Positions 52,026 through 61,000 of a stretch of 64,000 nucleotides of DNA are shown in pieces. Source of the stretch: Candidatus Villigracilis vicinus (GTDB lineage Bacteria > Chloroflexota > Anaerolineae > Anaerolineales > Villigracilaceae); the NCBI GenBank assembly GCA_016721315.1, contig JADKIL010000006.1:186001-250000 (forward strand). Direction: 5' to 3'. The notes under the pieces were generated by a model that saw nothing but the letters and a program-made list of their open reading frames with translations, ran no database searches and had not been told where the DNA came from. The stretch's first letter is position 1, and every line of letters begins with the position of its first letter. Made by a program: the position numbers and the translations under genes.

Positions 52026-53198
52026 TTACTTGTCGTTCAGGGCAGCCACACCGGGCAGTTCCTTGCCTTCAAGGAATTCAAGTGAAGCACCGCCGCCGGT
52101 GGAGACGTGAGTCATCTGCTTGGCAACACCAGCTTTCTTGACAGCACTGGCAGAGTCACCACCGCCGATCACGGTGACGGCTTTAGATTCAGCCATCAAC
52201 TTCGCAAGGGCGAATGTCCCTTCGGCGAACTTCGGCATTTCGAAGACGCCCACGGGTCCATTCCAAACGATCAACTTGGCTCCATCCAGTGTGCTTTTAT
52301 ACACGCTGATGGTTTTCGGTCCGACATCCAGCATGCGCCAACCCGCGGGAATCTTGTCCACGTCTACGGTTTGGGTGTTGGCTTCGGCGTCGAACTTATC
52401 CGCGATGATCGCATCGACAGGCAGGACGAGTTTATCGCCCAGTTTGCCGAGCAGAGTCTTGGCGGTTTCGAGCGCTTCGGCTTCGACGAGACTGTCCTGC
52501 ATGTTCAGTCCCTTCGCGGTGAGGAAGGTATTCGCCATACCGCCGCCGATGATGAGTTTGTCACATTTAGAAGCAAGCGTTTCAACGACGAGAATCTTGT
52601 CACTGATCTTCGCACCACCAAGAATGGCGATGTAAGGATGCTCAGGGTTAGCAACGGCTTTGCCGAGGTATTCGAGTTCCTGTTCCATCAAGAAGCCGGA
52701 GACAGCGGGTAAGAAGCGGGCAATGCCTTCTGTGGATGAATGTGCTCGATGAGCCGAACCGAAGGCGTCATTGACATACACATCCGCGAGGGCTGCCATT
52801 TGTTTGGCAAGTTCGAGGTCGTTCTTTTCTTCGCCTTTGTGGAAGCGGGTATTCTCTAGCATCACCACGTCACCGGGCTTGAGCGCCTTGGCAATGGCTT
52901 CCACTTCAGGACCGACACAATCGGGAGCCATGGTCACGGGGCGATTGATCAGCGTAGATAAAACTTCGGAAGCAGCACGCAGGCTGAATTCCGGGTCTGC
53001 GCCGCCCTTGGGGCGTCCCAAATGGCTGGCGAGCAGGAGCGAGGCTCCCTGATCCAAAACGTATTGGATGGTGGGTAAAGCGGCTTTGATGCGTTTGTCG
53101 TCGGTGACTTTGCCTTCTGCCATGGGGACGTTGAAATCCACACGCATGAAGACGCGTTTGCCTTTGAGTTCGATATCTTTTACAGTTTTCTTGTTCAT
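52026..53198 (-). CDS. pgk: Phosphoglycerate kinase
   Basis: 390 residues from the ATG at 53198 (a TTG upstream is a weaker option). 'KGKRVFMRVDFNVPMAEGKVTDD', 'RPKGGADPEFSLR', 'ENTRFHKGEEKND', 'GGAKISDKILVVETL', 'GPVGVFEMPKFAEGT' and 'VIGGGDSASAVKKAG' cover the substrate and ATP sites. It passes the phosphate of 1,3-bisphosphoglycerate to ADP in glycolysis. It follows gap with a terminator in between, so the genes are grouped but can be expressed separately. Confidence 0.98.
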   Translation of the reverse strand: MNKKTVKDIELKGKRVFMRVDFNVPMAEGKVTDDKRIKAALPTIQYVLDQGASLLLASHLGRPKGGADPEFSLRAASEVLSTLINRPVTMAPDCVGPEVEAIAKALKPGDVVMLENTRFHKGEEKNDLELAKQMAALADVYVNDAFGSAHRAHSSTEGIARFLPAVSGFLMEQELEYLGKAVANPEHPYIAILGGAKISDKILVVETLASKCDKLIIGGGMANTFLTAKGLNMQDSLVEAEALETAKTLLGKLGDKLVLPVDAIIADKFDAEANTQTVDVDKIPAGWRMLDVGPKTISVYKSTLDGAKLIVWNGPVGVFEMPKFAEGTFALAKLMAESKAVTVIGGGDSASAVKKAGVAKQMTHVSTGGGASLEFLEGKELPGVAALNDK

Positions 53199-53208
53199 AA
53201 TTTCCGCC

Positions 53209-53243
53209 AAAAAAGTAGGGGCAGGTCTGAGACCCGCCCCTAC
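53209..53243 (-). terminator. Hairpin terminator between gap and pgk
   Basis: The stem gtaggggc(a)ggtct / (ag)acc(c)gcccctac is followed by six T residues on the minus strand. Confidence 0.75.
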
Positions 53244-53251
53244 GCATTATA

Positions 53252-54262
53252 TTACAGGGATTTCGCCATCAGTGCTACGAGATCGGCAGTGCGGCTTGCA
53301 TAACCCCATTCATTGTCGTACCAGGCGACCACTTTGACCATGGTGCCCATAACGATGGTATCCATGGCGCTAAAGACGCTGGAGAACTGAGTACCGCGCA
53401 GATCGGTGGAGACGAGCGGCTCATCGGTGACATCCAGGATGCCCTTCATGGAACCATTGGCATACTCGATCATCGCGGCGCGGATCTCTTCGACGCTGGC
53501 TTCTTTGTTTAAGATCGCGGTGAAATCCACAACGGAAACTGTGGGAGTTGGCACACGGAACGCCATACCGGTGAATTTACCCTTGAGTTCAGGGATAACA
53601 AGACCGACTGCCTTTGCTGCACCCGTTGAGGAAGGCACAATATTCTGCGCCGCGGCACGGGCATCACGCAAATCCTTCGCACCAACGTCTTGCAGTTTCT
53701 GCGAGTTGGTATAAGCATGAATAGTGGTGAGGAAGCCCTTCTCAATACCAAATTTATCATTTAACACTTTAGCAACCGGCGCGAGACCGTTGGTAGTGCA
53801 TGAAGCGTTAGAGACGATGTTGTGTTTGGCGGGGTCGTATTTATCGCCATTTACGCCGAGCACCACGGTGATATCTTCATTCTTGGCAGGTGCAGAGATG
53901 ATGACTTTTTTAGCGCCGCCTGATTCAATATGCGCCTTGGCTTTGGTTGCATCGGTGAAGAAGCCCGTGGCTTCGATCACAATGTCAACGCCCATGTCCT
54001 TCCACTTGATGGCACCGGGGTCTTTTTCAGCGGTAACCTGAACGGTCTTGCCGTCAACGACCAGGTTGCCGTCTTTCACGTCTACCGTGCCATTATAGGG
54101 ACCGTACGTTGAATCGTACTTCAACAAATGTGCATTGGTTGCCGGGTCGAACAAATCGTTGATCGCAACAACTTCAACCTGGTCGCCAACGCGCTGCTTG
54201 ATCGTGCGCAAGACGAGGCGTCCGATACGACCAAATCCGTTAATACCAACTTTTACTGCCAT
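53252..54262 (-). CDS. gap: Glyceraldehyde-3-phosphate dehydrogenase, type I
   Basis: 336 residues from the ATG at 54262, chosen because GGAGGA lies seven bases upstream. The N-terminal 'VKVGINGFGRIGRLVLR' binds NAD; 'SNASCTTNGLAPVAKVL' holds the catalytic Cys, and 'STGAAKAVGLVIPELKGKFTGMAFRVPTP' and 'WYDNEWGYASR' are family signatures. It oxidises glyceraldehyde 3-phosphate to 1,3-bisphosphoglycerate. It leads the minus-strand glycolytic series. Confidence 0.98.
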   Translation of the reverse strand: MAVKVGINGFGRIGRLVLRTIKQRVGDQVEVVAINDLFDPATNAHLLKYDSTYGPYNGTVDVKDGNLVVDGKTVQVTAEKDPGAIKWKDMGVDIVIEATGFFTDATKAKAHIESGGAKKVIISAPAKNEDITVVLGVNGDKYDPAKHNIVSNASCTTNGLAPVAKVLNDKFGIEKGFLTTIHAYTNSQKLQDVGAKDLRDARAAAQNIVPSSTGAAKAVGLVIPELKGKFTGMAFRVPTPTVSVVDFTAILNKEASVEEIRAAMIEYANGSMKGILDVTDEPLVSTDLRGTQFSSVFSAMDTIVMGTMVKVVAWYDNEWGYASRTADLVALMAKSL

Positions 54263-54338
54263 GGGAAAATCCTCCAATTAAATATGTGTCAGGGAACACG
54301 AGCGTGTTGCCGCTGGTATGGTCATTCATACAACTTGA

Positions 54339-54367
54339 ATTTTACTTCTTTTGGGCAAATTTGTGAA
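54339..54367 (-). promoter_or_regulatory. Promoter of gap
   Basis: TTCACA (54367-54362) and TAAAAT (54344-54339) on the minus strand are 17 bases apart, and the ATG with its GGAGGA site follows 77 bases later. Confidence 0.5.
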
Positions 54368-54442
54368 TTTTCGTACGTCTTGGTTTTTCGTGATGAATGT
54401 AATCGATTACTGAGTAAGTTTTCTAGAAGTTATCTCAAAAAT

Positions 54443-54546
54443 GTCATCCTGAGCGATAGCGAAGGATCTCTACCCCAAAATAAGAGACCCTTCGGTCGCA
54501 AAGAACGCTCCCTCACACCCTCCCAATGTCCTTCGGGAGGGTGACA
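54443..54546. repeat. Palindromic dispersed repeat (CATCCTGAGCG type)
   Basis: The left end gtcatcctgagcgatagcga and inner ggatctct pair with agagaccctt and a second inverted unit ending ccctcccaatgtccttcgggagggtgac. It is related to the repeat at 20167-20234 and lies between gap and the YvcK gene. Confidence 0.6.
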
Positions 54547-54570
54547 CGGTATTTTTGAAACAGGTTCTAA

Positions 54571-55965
54571 TTATTTTGAGTGGCGGGCAAAAAAAGCATC
54601 CAAAATCGCTTGCGTCACTTTCGCAGAATCATGCCGCCAGGGATGCGCATCATCAATAAGGTCAGTGGCATGGGTGCGTTCATCGGAAAGTACTTTTTCA
54701 TCAGCACGAACCCAAACAGACGAAGGTCCCACATCCCCTTGATAATTATTATTACATAAGATCACGTCAAAAAGATTTTCACCTACATGTCCTTCCAAAA
54801 CCCGGACATGATCGTAACAAGTAAATGCATCGGTTTCACCTGCCTGTGTGGCAATATTACAGACATAGACCTTAATTGCCCGGCTTGCACGGATCCCATC
54901 CAACAGATCGTGTACGAGCAGGTTAGGCAGGATGCTTGTATAAAGGCTGCCAGGACCGATCACTATAATATCTGCCGCAAGCAGTTCTTTGATCACAGGC
55001 GGAAAGGCGGCAGCATCATCGGGTTCGAGCCATACACGGCGTACCCGTCCTGCCATTTCAGGGATCTTACTCTCCCCCTCCACACGGACTTCATTCAACG
55101 TGTATGGCAATTCCATACTTGCCACAAGTTGCACATTGTGCAGCGTTGAAGGCAAGACCTGCCCATTCACAGAAAGTACCCGCCCAGATTCAACCACGGC
55201 ACCTTCAAAGCTGCCGGTAATATCTGCGAGGGCTGTGATGAAAAGATTTCCAAACGAATGTCCGTCCAGATCCGGGGAGCCGCTGAAGCGGTACTGAAAT
55301 AATTGAGTTAACATGGCTTCATCATTGGATAACGCCGCCAGACAGTTACGAATATCACCCGGCGGCAGAATGCCAAAGCTCTCCCGCAGCCTCCCCGAAG
55401 AACCACCGTCATCCGCAACGGTTACTACGGCGGTTAAATTGCGAGTATGAGCTTTCAAGCCGCGCAACAAAGTGGAAAGTCCGTGCCCGCCGCCAATGGC
55501 AACGATGTGGGGTCCGCGATTGCGGCGTTGAAAATTCGCCAGTGTATTGACCACGTCCGAGCCTGGTTGCAGGAACGGGCGCAGGAGGGAGCGGTTCAGT
55601 TTATACATCCCATAGACGATCAGCATGACGCCCATGCCGCCGAAGATCAGAGCACGCCAGATCCTGGGCAGAAAACGCAAAGAAGCATAGGAGAGTACAG
55701 TAAGCAGAGCCGGTTCGGATGAATCCGTTCGGTAAATGTCGATCAATATGACGGCAATGCCAAGTCCAAGCAGGGTAATGCCGCACATCATTAGAAAAAG
55801 CCAGCGTTTTACTCCCAACCCTGGGCGAAGCCAGCGAGGAAGATCGCGCAATATTTCCATGAATCGGTAGAAAAAATAATCCATAAAAAAGATAATAGCA
55901 GGGAAAATACCCTGAGTCAAAGGTATAAGAAGGCTCCCTGCGCTGCGGGATGCAAAAAAAGGCAT
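54571..55965 (-). CDS. YvcK-type gluconeogenesis factor (CofD-like fold) with N-terminal membrane helices
   Basis: 464 residues. Two or three membrane helices (residues about 62-85 and 100-120) come before the YvcK/CofD domain, with 'PHIVAIGGGHGLSTLLRGLKAHTRNLTAVVTVADDGGSSGRLRE', 'PPGDIRNCLAALS', 'HSFGNLFITALADITGSFEGAV' and 'IVIGPGSLYTSILPNLLV'. YvcK binds UDP-sugars and affects gluconeogenic growth and wall synthesis. The ATG at 55965 is preceded by TATTAT five bases upstream, a leaderless pattern; starts at 55884 or 55860 would shorten the protein. The membrane extension is common in distant groups but is absent from the Bacillus protein. Confidence 0.9.
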   Translation of the reverse strand: MPFFASRSAGSLLIPLTQGIFPAIIFFMDYFFYRFMEILRDLPRWLRPGLGVKRWLFLMMCGITLLGLGIAVILIDIYRTDSSEPALLTVLSYASLRFLPRIWRALIFGGMGVMLIVYGMYKLNRSLLRPFLQPGSDVVNTLANFQRRNRGPHIVAIGGGHGLSTLLRGLKAHTRNLTAVVTVADDGGSSGRLRESFGILPPGDIRNCLAALSNDEAMLTQLFQYRFSGSPDLDGHSFGNLFITALADITGSFEGAVVESGRVLSVNGQVLPSTLHNVQLVASMELPYTLNEVRVEGESKIPEMAGRVRRVWLEPDDAAAFPPVIKELLAADIIVIGPGSLYTSILPNLLVHDLLDGIRASRAIKVYVCNIATQAGETDAFTCYDHVRVLEGHVGENLFDVILCNNNYQGDVGPSSVWVRADEKVLSDERTHATDLIDDAHPWRHDSAKVTQAILDAFFARHSK

Positions 55966-56153
55966 ACGGTATAATACGGACGTCCAATAACGTGGCGATC
56001 AAATTTGATCGCACGCAAACGCGACACACTGCCTACACGAAGTAAATTCACCTGGACTACACAATATACTCCCTGCTCTCGCTTCCCAAGTAGCGACGCA
56101 GGGTATTGTTGTCGAAACTCAAATCTGGCAATTAATTCACACAAGGAGCAATC

Positions 56154-57476
56154 ATGGAAAAAACAAATCTTCCCGGACCAAAAACGAAGGCTATGATCGA
56201 ACGAGATCACAAAGTAATTTCGCCTTCGTATCCCCGCGGATACCCCTTCGCCATGGATCATGGCAAAGGTACTGAGGTTTGGGATGTGGACGGGAACCGC
56301 TTTTTAGATTTTATGGGCGGTATTGCAGTTGTTTCAACCGGTCACTCGCATCCCCAGGTTGTCAAAGCCATTCAGGAGCAGGCAGAAAAATTCATTCATA
56401 TTTCTTCAGATTTCTATCACGAGAATTGGATCCGGCTCGGCGAAAAATTGAACGAGATCGCGCCTTTTAAGGAAGATGCGCTTTCCTTCATGACCAACTC
56501 TGGCACTGAGGCTGTTGAAGCTGCCATCAAGCTTGCGCGCTACCATACCAAACGTTCAAACTTTATCGGCTTCACCGGAGCTTTCCATGGTCGAACCATG
56601 GGCGCCGTCACTTTTACGGCCAGCAAAGCGAAATATCACAGTGGTTTCTATCCGCTAATGAATGGTGTGACCCATGCCCCCTACCCCAATCCATATCGCC
56701 CTGTGCTGGAACGACGTAAGGGTGAAGATTATGGCGAAGCGGTCGTGCGGTATATTGAGGAAGAGATCATTGCGCAGATATTGCCTGCCGAGGAAGTTGC
56801 GGGCGTTCTGGTTGAAACTATTCAAGGCGAAGGCGGTTATATCGTCCCGCCAGATGGGTTCTACCCTGCACTGCGTAAATTCTGCGACAAGCATGGCATC
56901 TTGCTTATTCTGGACGAAGTACAATCAGGCATGGGACGCACTGGCAAATGGTGGGCGATCGAACATTTTGGTGTGGAACCAGATATCATCACCTCTGCAA
57001 AGGGAATCGCCTCGGGTATGCCGCTGGGTGCTTGCATTGCTCGGAAATCTGTCATGGATTGGGAGATCGGTACTCACGGAAATACCTACGGCGGGAATCC
57101 CATCTCATGCGCGGCTTCGCTGGCAACCATTGACTTGATCGAGAAGCAATATCTTCAGAATGCTGCTGAAGTTGGCGAATATGCCATGGACGCACTGACC
57201 GAGATCCAGGCACGCCACCCCAGCATCGGTGAAGTGCGCGGCAAGGGCTTGATGATCGGCGTGGAATTCGTGAAGGATCGCGAATCAAAGGAATCCGCCG
57301 GTGAATTGACAGATCGCGTCGTGGACCTGGCGTTCGAACGCGGCTTGTTAATGCTTTCTTGCGGAAAAAGCGTGATCCGAATCGCACCACCGCTCTCCAT
57401 CAGCAAGAGTGAAGTAGATGAAGGCTTACGTATGTTTGAAGAGGCACTGACAGAAGCCGAAAAGGAAATGAAGTAG
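56154..57476 (+). CDS. Class III aminotransferase (acetylornithine / 4-aminobutyrate type)
   Basis: 440 residues. The PLP fold is clear: 'FMGGIAVVSTGHSHPQVVKAI', 'MTNSGTEAVEAAIKLAR', 'TGAFHGRTMGAVTFTASK', 'LILDEVQSGMGRTGKWWAIEHFGVEPDIITSAKGIASGMPLGACI' (the PLP lysine is in 'SAKGI') and 'THGNTYGGNPI'. Such enzymes transfer amino groups between an amino acid and 2-oxoglutarate. The N-terminus 'YPRGYPFAMDHGKGTEVWDVDG' fits the GABA/lysine epsilon-aminotransferase side rather than ArgD. An AAGGAG site precedes the ATG. No arginine genes are nearby. An upstream hairpin at about 56064-56107 may act in its leader. Confidence 0.9.
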   Translation: MEKTNLPGPKTKAMIERDHKVISPSYPRGYPFAMDHGKGTEVWDVDGNRFLDFMGGIAVVSTGHSHPQVVKAIQEQAEKFIHISSDFYHENWIRLGEKLNEIAPFKEDALSFMTNSGTEAVEAAIKLARYHTKRSNFIGFTGAFHGRTMGAVTFTASKAKYHSGFYPLMNGVTHAPYPNPYRPVLERRKGEDYGEAVVRYIEEEIIAQILPAEEVAGVLVETIQGEGGYIVPPDGFYPALRKFCDKHGILLILDEVQSGMGRTGKWWAIEHFGVEPDIITSAKGIASGMPLGACIARKSVMDWEIGTHGNTYGGNPISCAASLATIDLIEKQYLQNAAEVGEYAMDALTEIQARHPSIGEVRGKGLMIGVEFVKDRESKESAGELTDRVVDLAFERGLLMLSCGKSVIRIAPPLSISKSEVDEGLRMFEEALTEAEKEMK

Positions 57477-57510
57477 GAATTTTCAAAATTTGCGCCGCAA
57501 TGTTGGCGTT

Positions 57511-57553
57511 GAACAAAAAAGGCTGCCTAAAAACTAGGCAGCCTTTTTTGTTC
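57511..57553. terminator. Bidirectional hairpin terminator
   Basis: The stem aaaaaaggctgcct / aggcagcctttttt with loop aaaaact lies between convergent genes and has A/T-runs on both sides. Confidence 0.85.
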
Positions 57554-57565
57554 AAGGGGTCAACC

Positions 57566-58012
57566 TTAACCATCGGTAATGAGCGGCGCTGCGCCAACCC
57601 GCTTTGCACGCAGGTTTAGGCTCGCCAATAATTTTTTTCTGCCATTATCGTTATATAGATCCACCCATTGATAGTCACGCAAGCTGTGGGGCAATTCAAT
57701 TTCTTCAAACCGGGCTGGGATGAGGAATATCTCTCCTTGGGGCATTTCCAATGCCCGGTCAAGAGCGAGGCGCAATTCCCTTTGGACATACCCTTCCCTA
57801 TTCACTGATCTTGAGGAAAGGCAAAGCAAGATCAGATCGGTCTCTTCCAAAGCTTTTGATATTTCCAATTTCCAATCCTGACCAGGCAAGAGTTTTTCAG
57901 TATCAAGCCACGGGTCTGCGCCATGTGCTACAAGATAAGCATACAATTCCTGTGCCTGAGTACGATCACCGGATGCATAACTAATGAATATATTAATGAG
58001 GCGCGAGTTCAA
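57566..58012 (-). CDS. TIR-domain protein
   Basis: 148 residues from a TTG at 58012, with AGGAGG nine bases upstream. It is a lone TIR domain: 'NIFISYASGDRTQAQELYAYLVAHGADPWLDTEKLLPGQDW', 'ISKALEETDLILLCLSSRSVNREGYVQRELRLALDRAL', with the putative catalytic Glu in 'QREL', and 'EIFLIPARFEEIELPHSLRDYQWVDLY'. Bacterial TIR proteins cleave or cyclise NAD-derived nucleotides in defence, or act as adaptors. No partner gene lies beside it; it sits between the surface protein and the aminotransferase. Confidence 0.88.
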   Translation of the reverse strand: MNSRLINIFISYASGDRTQAQELYAYLVAHGADPWLDTEKLLPGQDWKLEISKALEETDLILLCLSSRSVNREGYVQRELRLALDRALEMPQGEIFLIPARFEEIELPHSLRDYQWVDLYNDNGRKKLLASLNLRAKRVGAAPLITDG

Positions 58013-58035
58013 AACAAAATCCTCCTACGAAAGTG

Positions 58036-58073
58036 ATTGAGTGGAAATGTCCGCAGAGACATTTCCACTCAAT
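58036..58073. repeat. 16-bp inverted repeat after the surface-protein gene
   Basis: attgagtggaaatgtc and its exact reverse complement flank a six-base loop. It lies eight bases beyond the surface-protein stop codon, so it may act as its terminator although no T-run follows. Confidence 0.65.
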
Positions 58074-58081
58074 CCTAAACC

Positions 58082-61000
58082 TTATTCATCAATTACTTGG
58101 GTCAACACTGCGCGTACAACTGTTCTCTGCAGGTATTCACCCGAAGCCTCATCAAAAGTCTTACAGGTGATAAGGGTCAACCAGGGTTTGTCTTCGTGTT
58201 TCAGCACAGAGCTGACTGCCGTTGGTTGGACGGTGCTGTTGGTACGCACCTCGTAGATATATTTCTGTCCGCCAAGGTGAACGATGATCTGGTCGCCATA
58301 TTTCAGGGTGTTAAGGTTGGCAAACGGACCCTTTAAGCCACTGGCGAGGGAGGTATGTGCAGTAATAACCGAGTTACCATCAAAGGTTGGGTAGGCTGTA
58401 TTTTCCAACCATCCGGCTGAACTTGCCAGCCATCGCAGATCCCATTCGCCGGTCTTTTCGTCGAATGGCACGCCAACAATGTTCAACTTCGCGCCCATGG
58501 ATGGAATCTCCACCCAGAGGTCGGTCTGCGCATACGCGAAGTCTTCCGGCATATCGGGCAGATAGGTTACGCGCCCGGGTGCAAAACCGGTAGCCGGAAG
58601 TTTAATTACCTCTTTTCCGGGTCCTTCACGTAAAGGTGGCGGCAAGTTGATGGCAACTGTTGAGACTACTGCATAGCTGTTCACGCCTGCAGGAGCACTT
58701 GGGTCATACCAGCGCTCAGTACCATTCACGTTGTAGGGCGAGATCTGCACAGGCACATCCGGAATAACACCAACATTGTCGACCGCAGGGTCGATCTCCA
58801 AACTAGTCCACTCGACATTCGCTGAGTTAACCACAGGAGCAGGTCCGACGAAGATCGCATCGAACGTGACGCGACCGGTTCGCCCAAGTTGGAATTCGTT
58901 CCAGCGGACAGTGAGCGTTGTACCGATAATGCTTGGCGGTAAAGCAACTGCTGTGCCACTAACAACCGCACTACCCGGAACATACTGCAAACCAACTGGG
59001 ATCTCGTCGGTTATAACCACATCAAAGGCATCCGCAGAGCTTTGAGAGGAATGAGCCACATCAATCGTAAAGGTGATGATGGAGTTATATGGAGCATTTA
59101 CAGGCGTGGCGGTCTTGTTGATGGTCATTTCAGGTTCAACCAGTGTGACCGGGTTCGCACTCACCGTTTGTGAATTACCACTGTAATTCCAAACTACGCT
59201 GTTGGTACGCTGGTTACCGCCTTGGTTGGACAGGATATCCAAAACGATCAGAGAATATCGGATGGTAACCAACTTTGGCTGGAGCGTTGCGTTGGTAAGA
59301 GCGCCGAAATCAAAAGTGACCAATCCACCATTATTTGCGACAAGCGGGTTACTGCCAGGCGCGGCGCCGTCAAGAGTGTTACAGGTGCCATCGGCAAGAG
59401 TTGTGCTGGTTACACCAGCAGGCAGATCCAGTTCGATACAATCCATGAACGCCAGACCGGTTTGAGGTGTATCAACAACTGTCACATTATTCAACGTACC
59501 GGAAGGCACAAGCAGAGTGATCTCATAGATAAGCTGCTCGCCAATGGTCGCTGCAGGCGCGCCTCCAGTTGTAACAGTGGTATGGGCAGCATTGCCGTCA
59601 ATAAATGCCTTTGCAATTGTAAATGTGAAGCCAAAGTCCAACGTTGGATCGGTTGTGGTGCCGGTCGAATTATCAACCACCTCAAGTGATGCAGGAGCGG
59701 TGGGGTCAAGTGCAAAGACCTTGCTGGAAGCAACACCGGCGGCCGTCCCAACACCATTGTCATTATTATCAATGTTGTTGTTGGGGTTATTTGTATCACC
59801 AACACTGGCTATATCTCGCGCGCTGAAGAAACCAGCAGGCGGGCTGACTCGAAGGATGTAATTACCCTGCGGCAAACCGGTTATAGTGTAGATGCCACTC
59901 GCATTTGTAGTTGTGGAGGTGTAAACGGTCAGACTATTGACATTGAGAACATCCACAGTCGCCGATGGAAGCGGGAAGTCGACAGAAGCATCATAGGCTC
60001 CATTATCATCCACATCCACAAAGAGTTGATTGCTGACCGCTACCCGATAGAAACCAAAGTCCACGGTGCGGTTGCTTTGGTTGTTCACCGCTTCACCTGA
60101 CTCGGGGTTGGTACCTGGATCATTATCATTGATCGGCTCAGACATGCCCGGACCAAGGACAACGGCAGTGCTGACAACATCGCCGCTGGAAATACGCGTA
60201 CCATTATCATCGAGGTCAGTATTGTTCTCAGGGCTGGGCGCAGTTGTTTCAAGCAGATTGCCGTTATCATCCCGGGTTGTTCTGCTGCTCCAATACCCTA
60301 CGAGCGCATTATTGGATGCATTGTTCACAAAGTTATCGGAAGGAATGACAACCAGATAACTACCCGGTTCCAGATTGTCAAAACGATAATAACCATTTAC
60401 ATCCGTTGTATCTGTTGTGACCAGCGTGTCTGTACCCGAATCATATTGATTGTTCGTGTTTGTGTCGCGGTACAACTCAACCAGAACACCGTTCACGCCA
60501 ACTTCGGTACCGTTCTGTAGTACGCCATCATTGTTGGTATCGAACCAAACACGGTTGCCAAGGCTATAAACAGATTTGAAACCAAAGTCTACGGTCAGGT
60601 CAGTTGTAAGACCGGCTGGGCTGTCGCCAAATTCACCTGCATCCATGACAAGTGTGCCACTGGTGACGGCGCCTGGGACATTTTCTGTGGGTCCATTATC
60701 GTCGGAGTCGGTGTTGTTATTTGGGTTGGGGGTTGAACCCAAGTCCACTGTGCTGACGTAGCCATTTGGCGGGGTCACACGCACAATGTAGTTCCCTTCG
60801 GGCAAACCGGTGAAGGAGTAGATGCCGTTCGCACCAGTTGTGACGGAACCAAGAGATGTAGTGCCGTTACCTGCAAGCAAGGTAACTGTAGCGGCATCAA
60901 GTTCAGTATCTCCAGCACCATACGTGCCATTCACGGCGGCGTCCACAAAGATCAAATTACCGATGGAAACCTGGTAGAAACCGAAATCCACGGTCATGTT

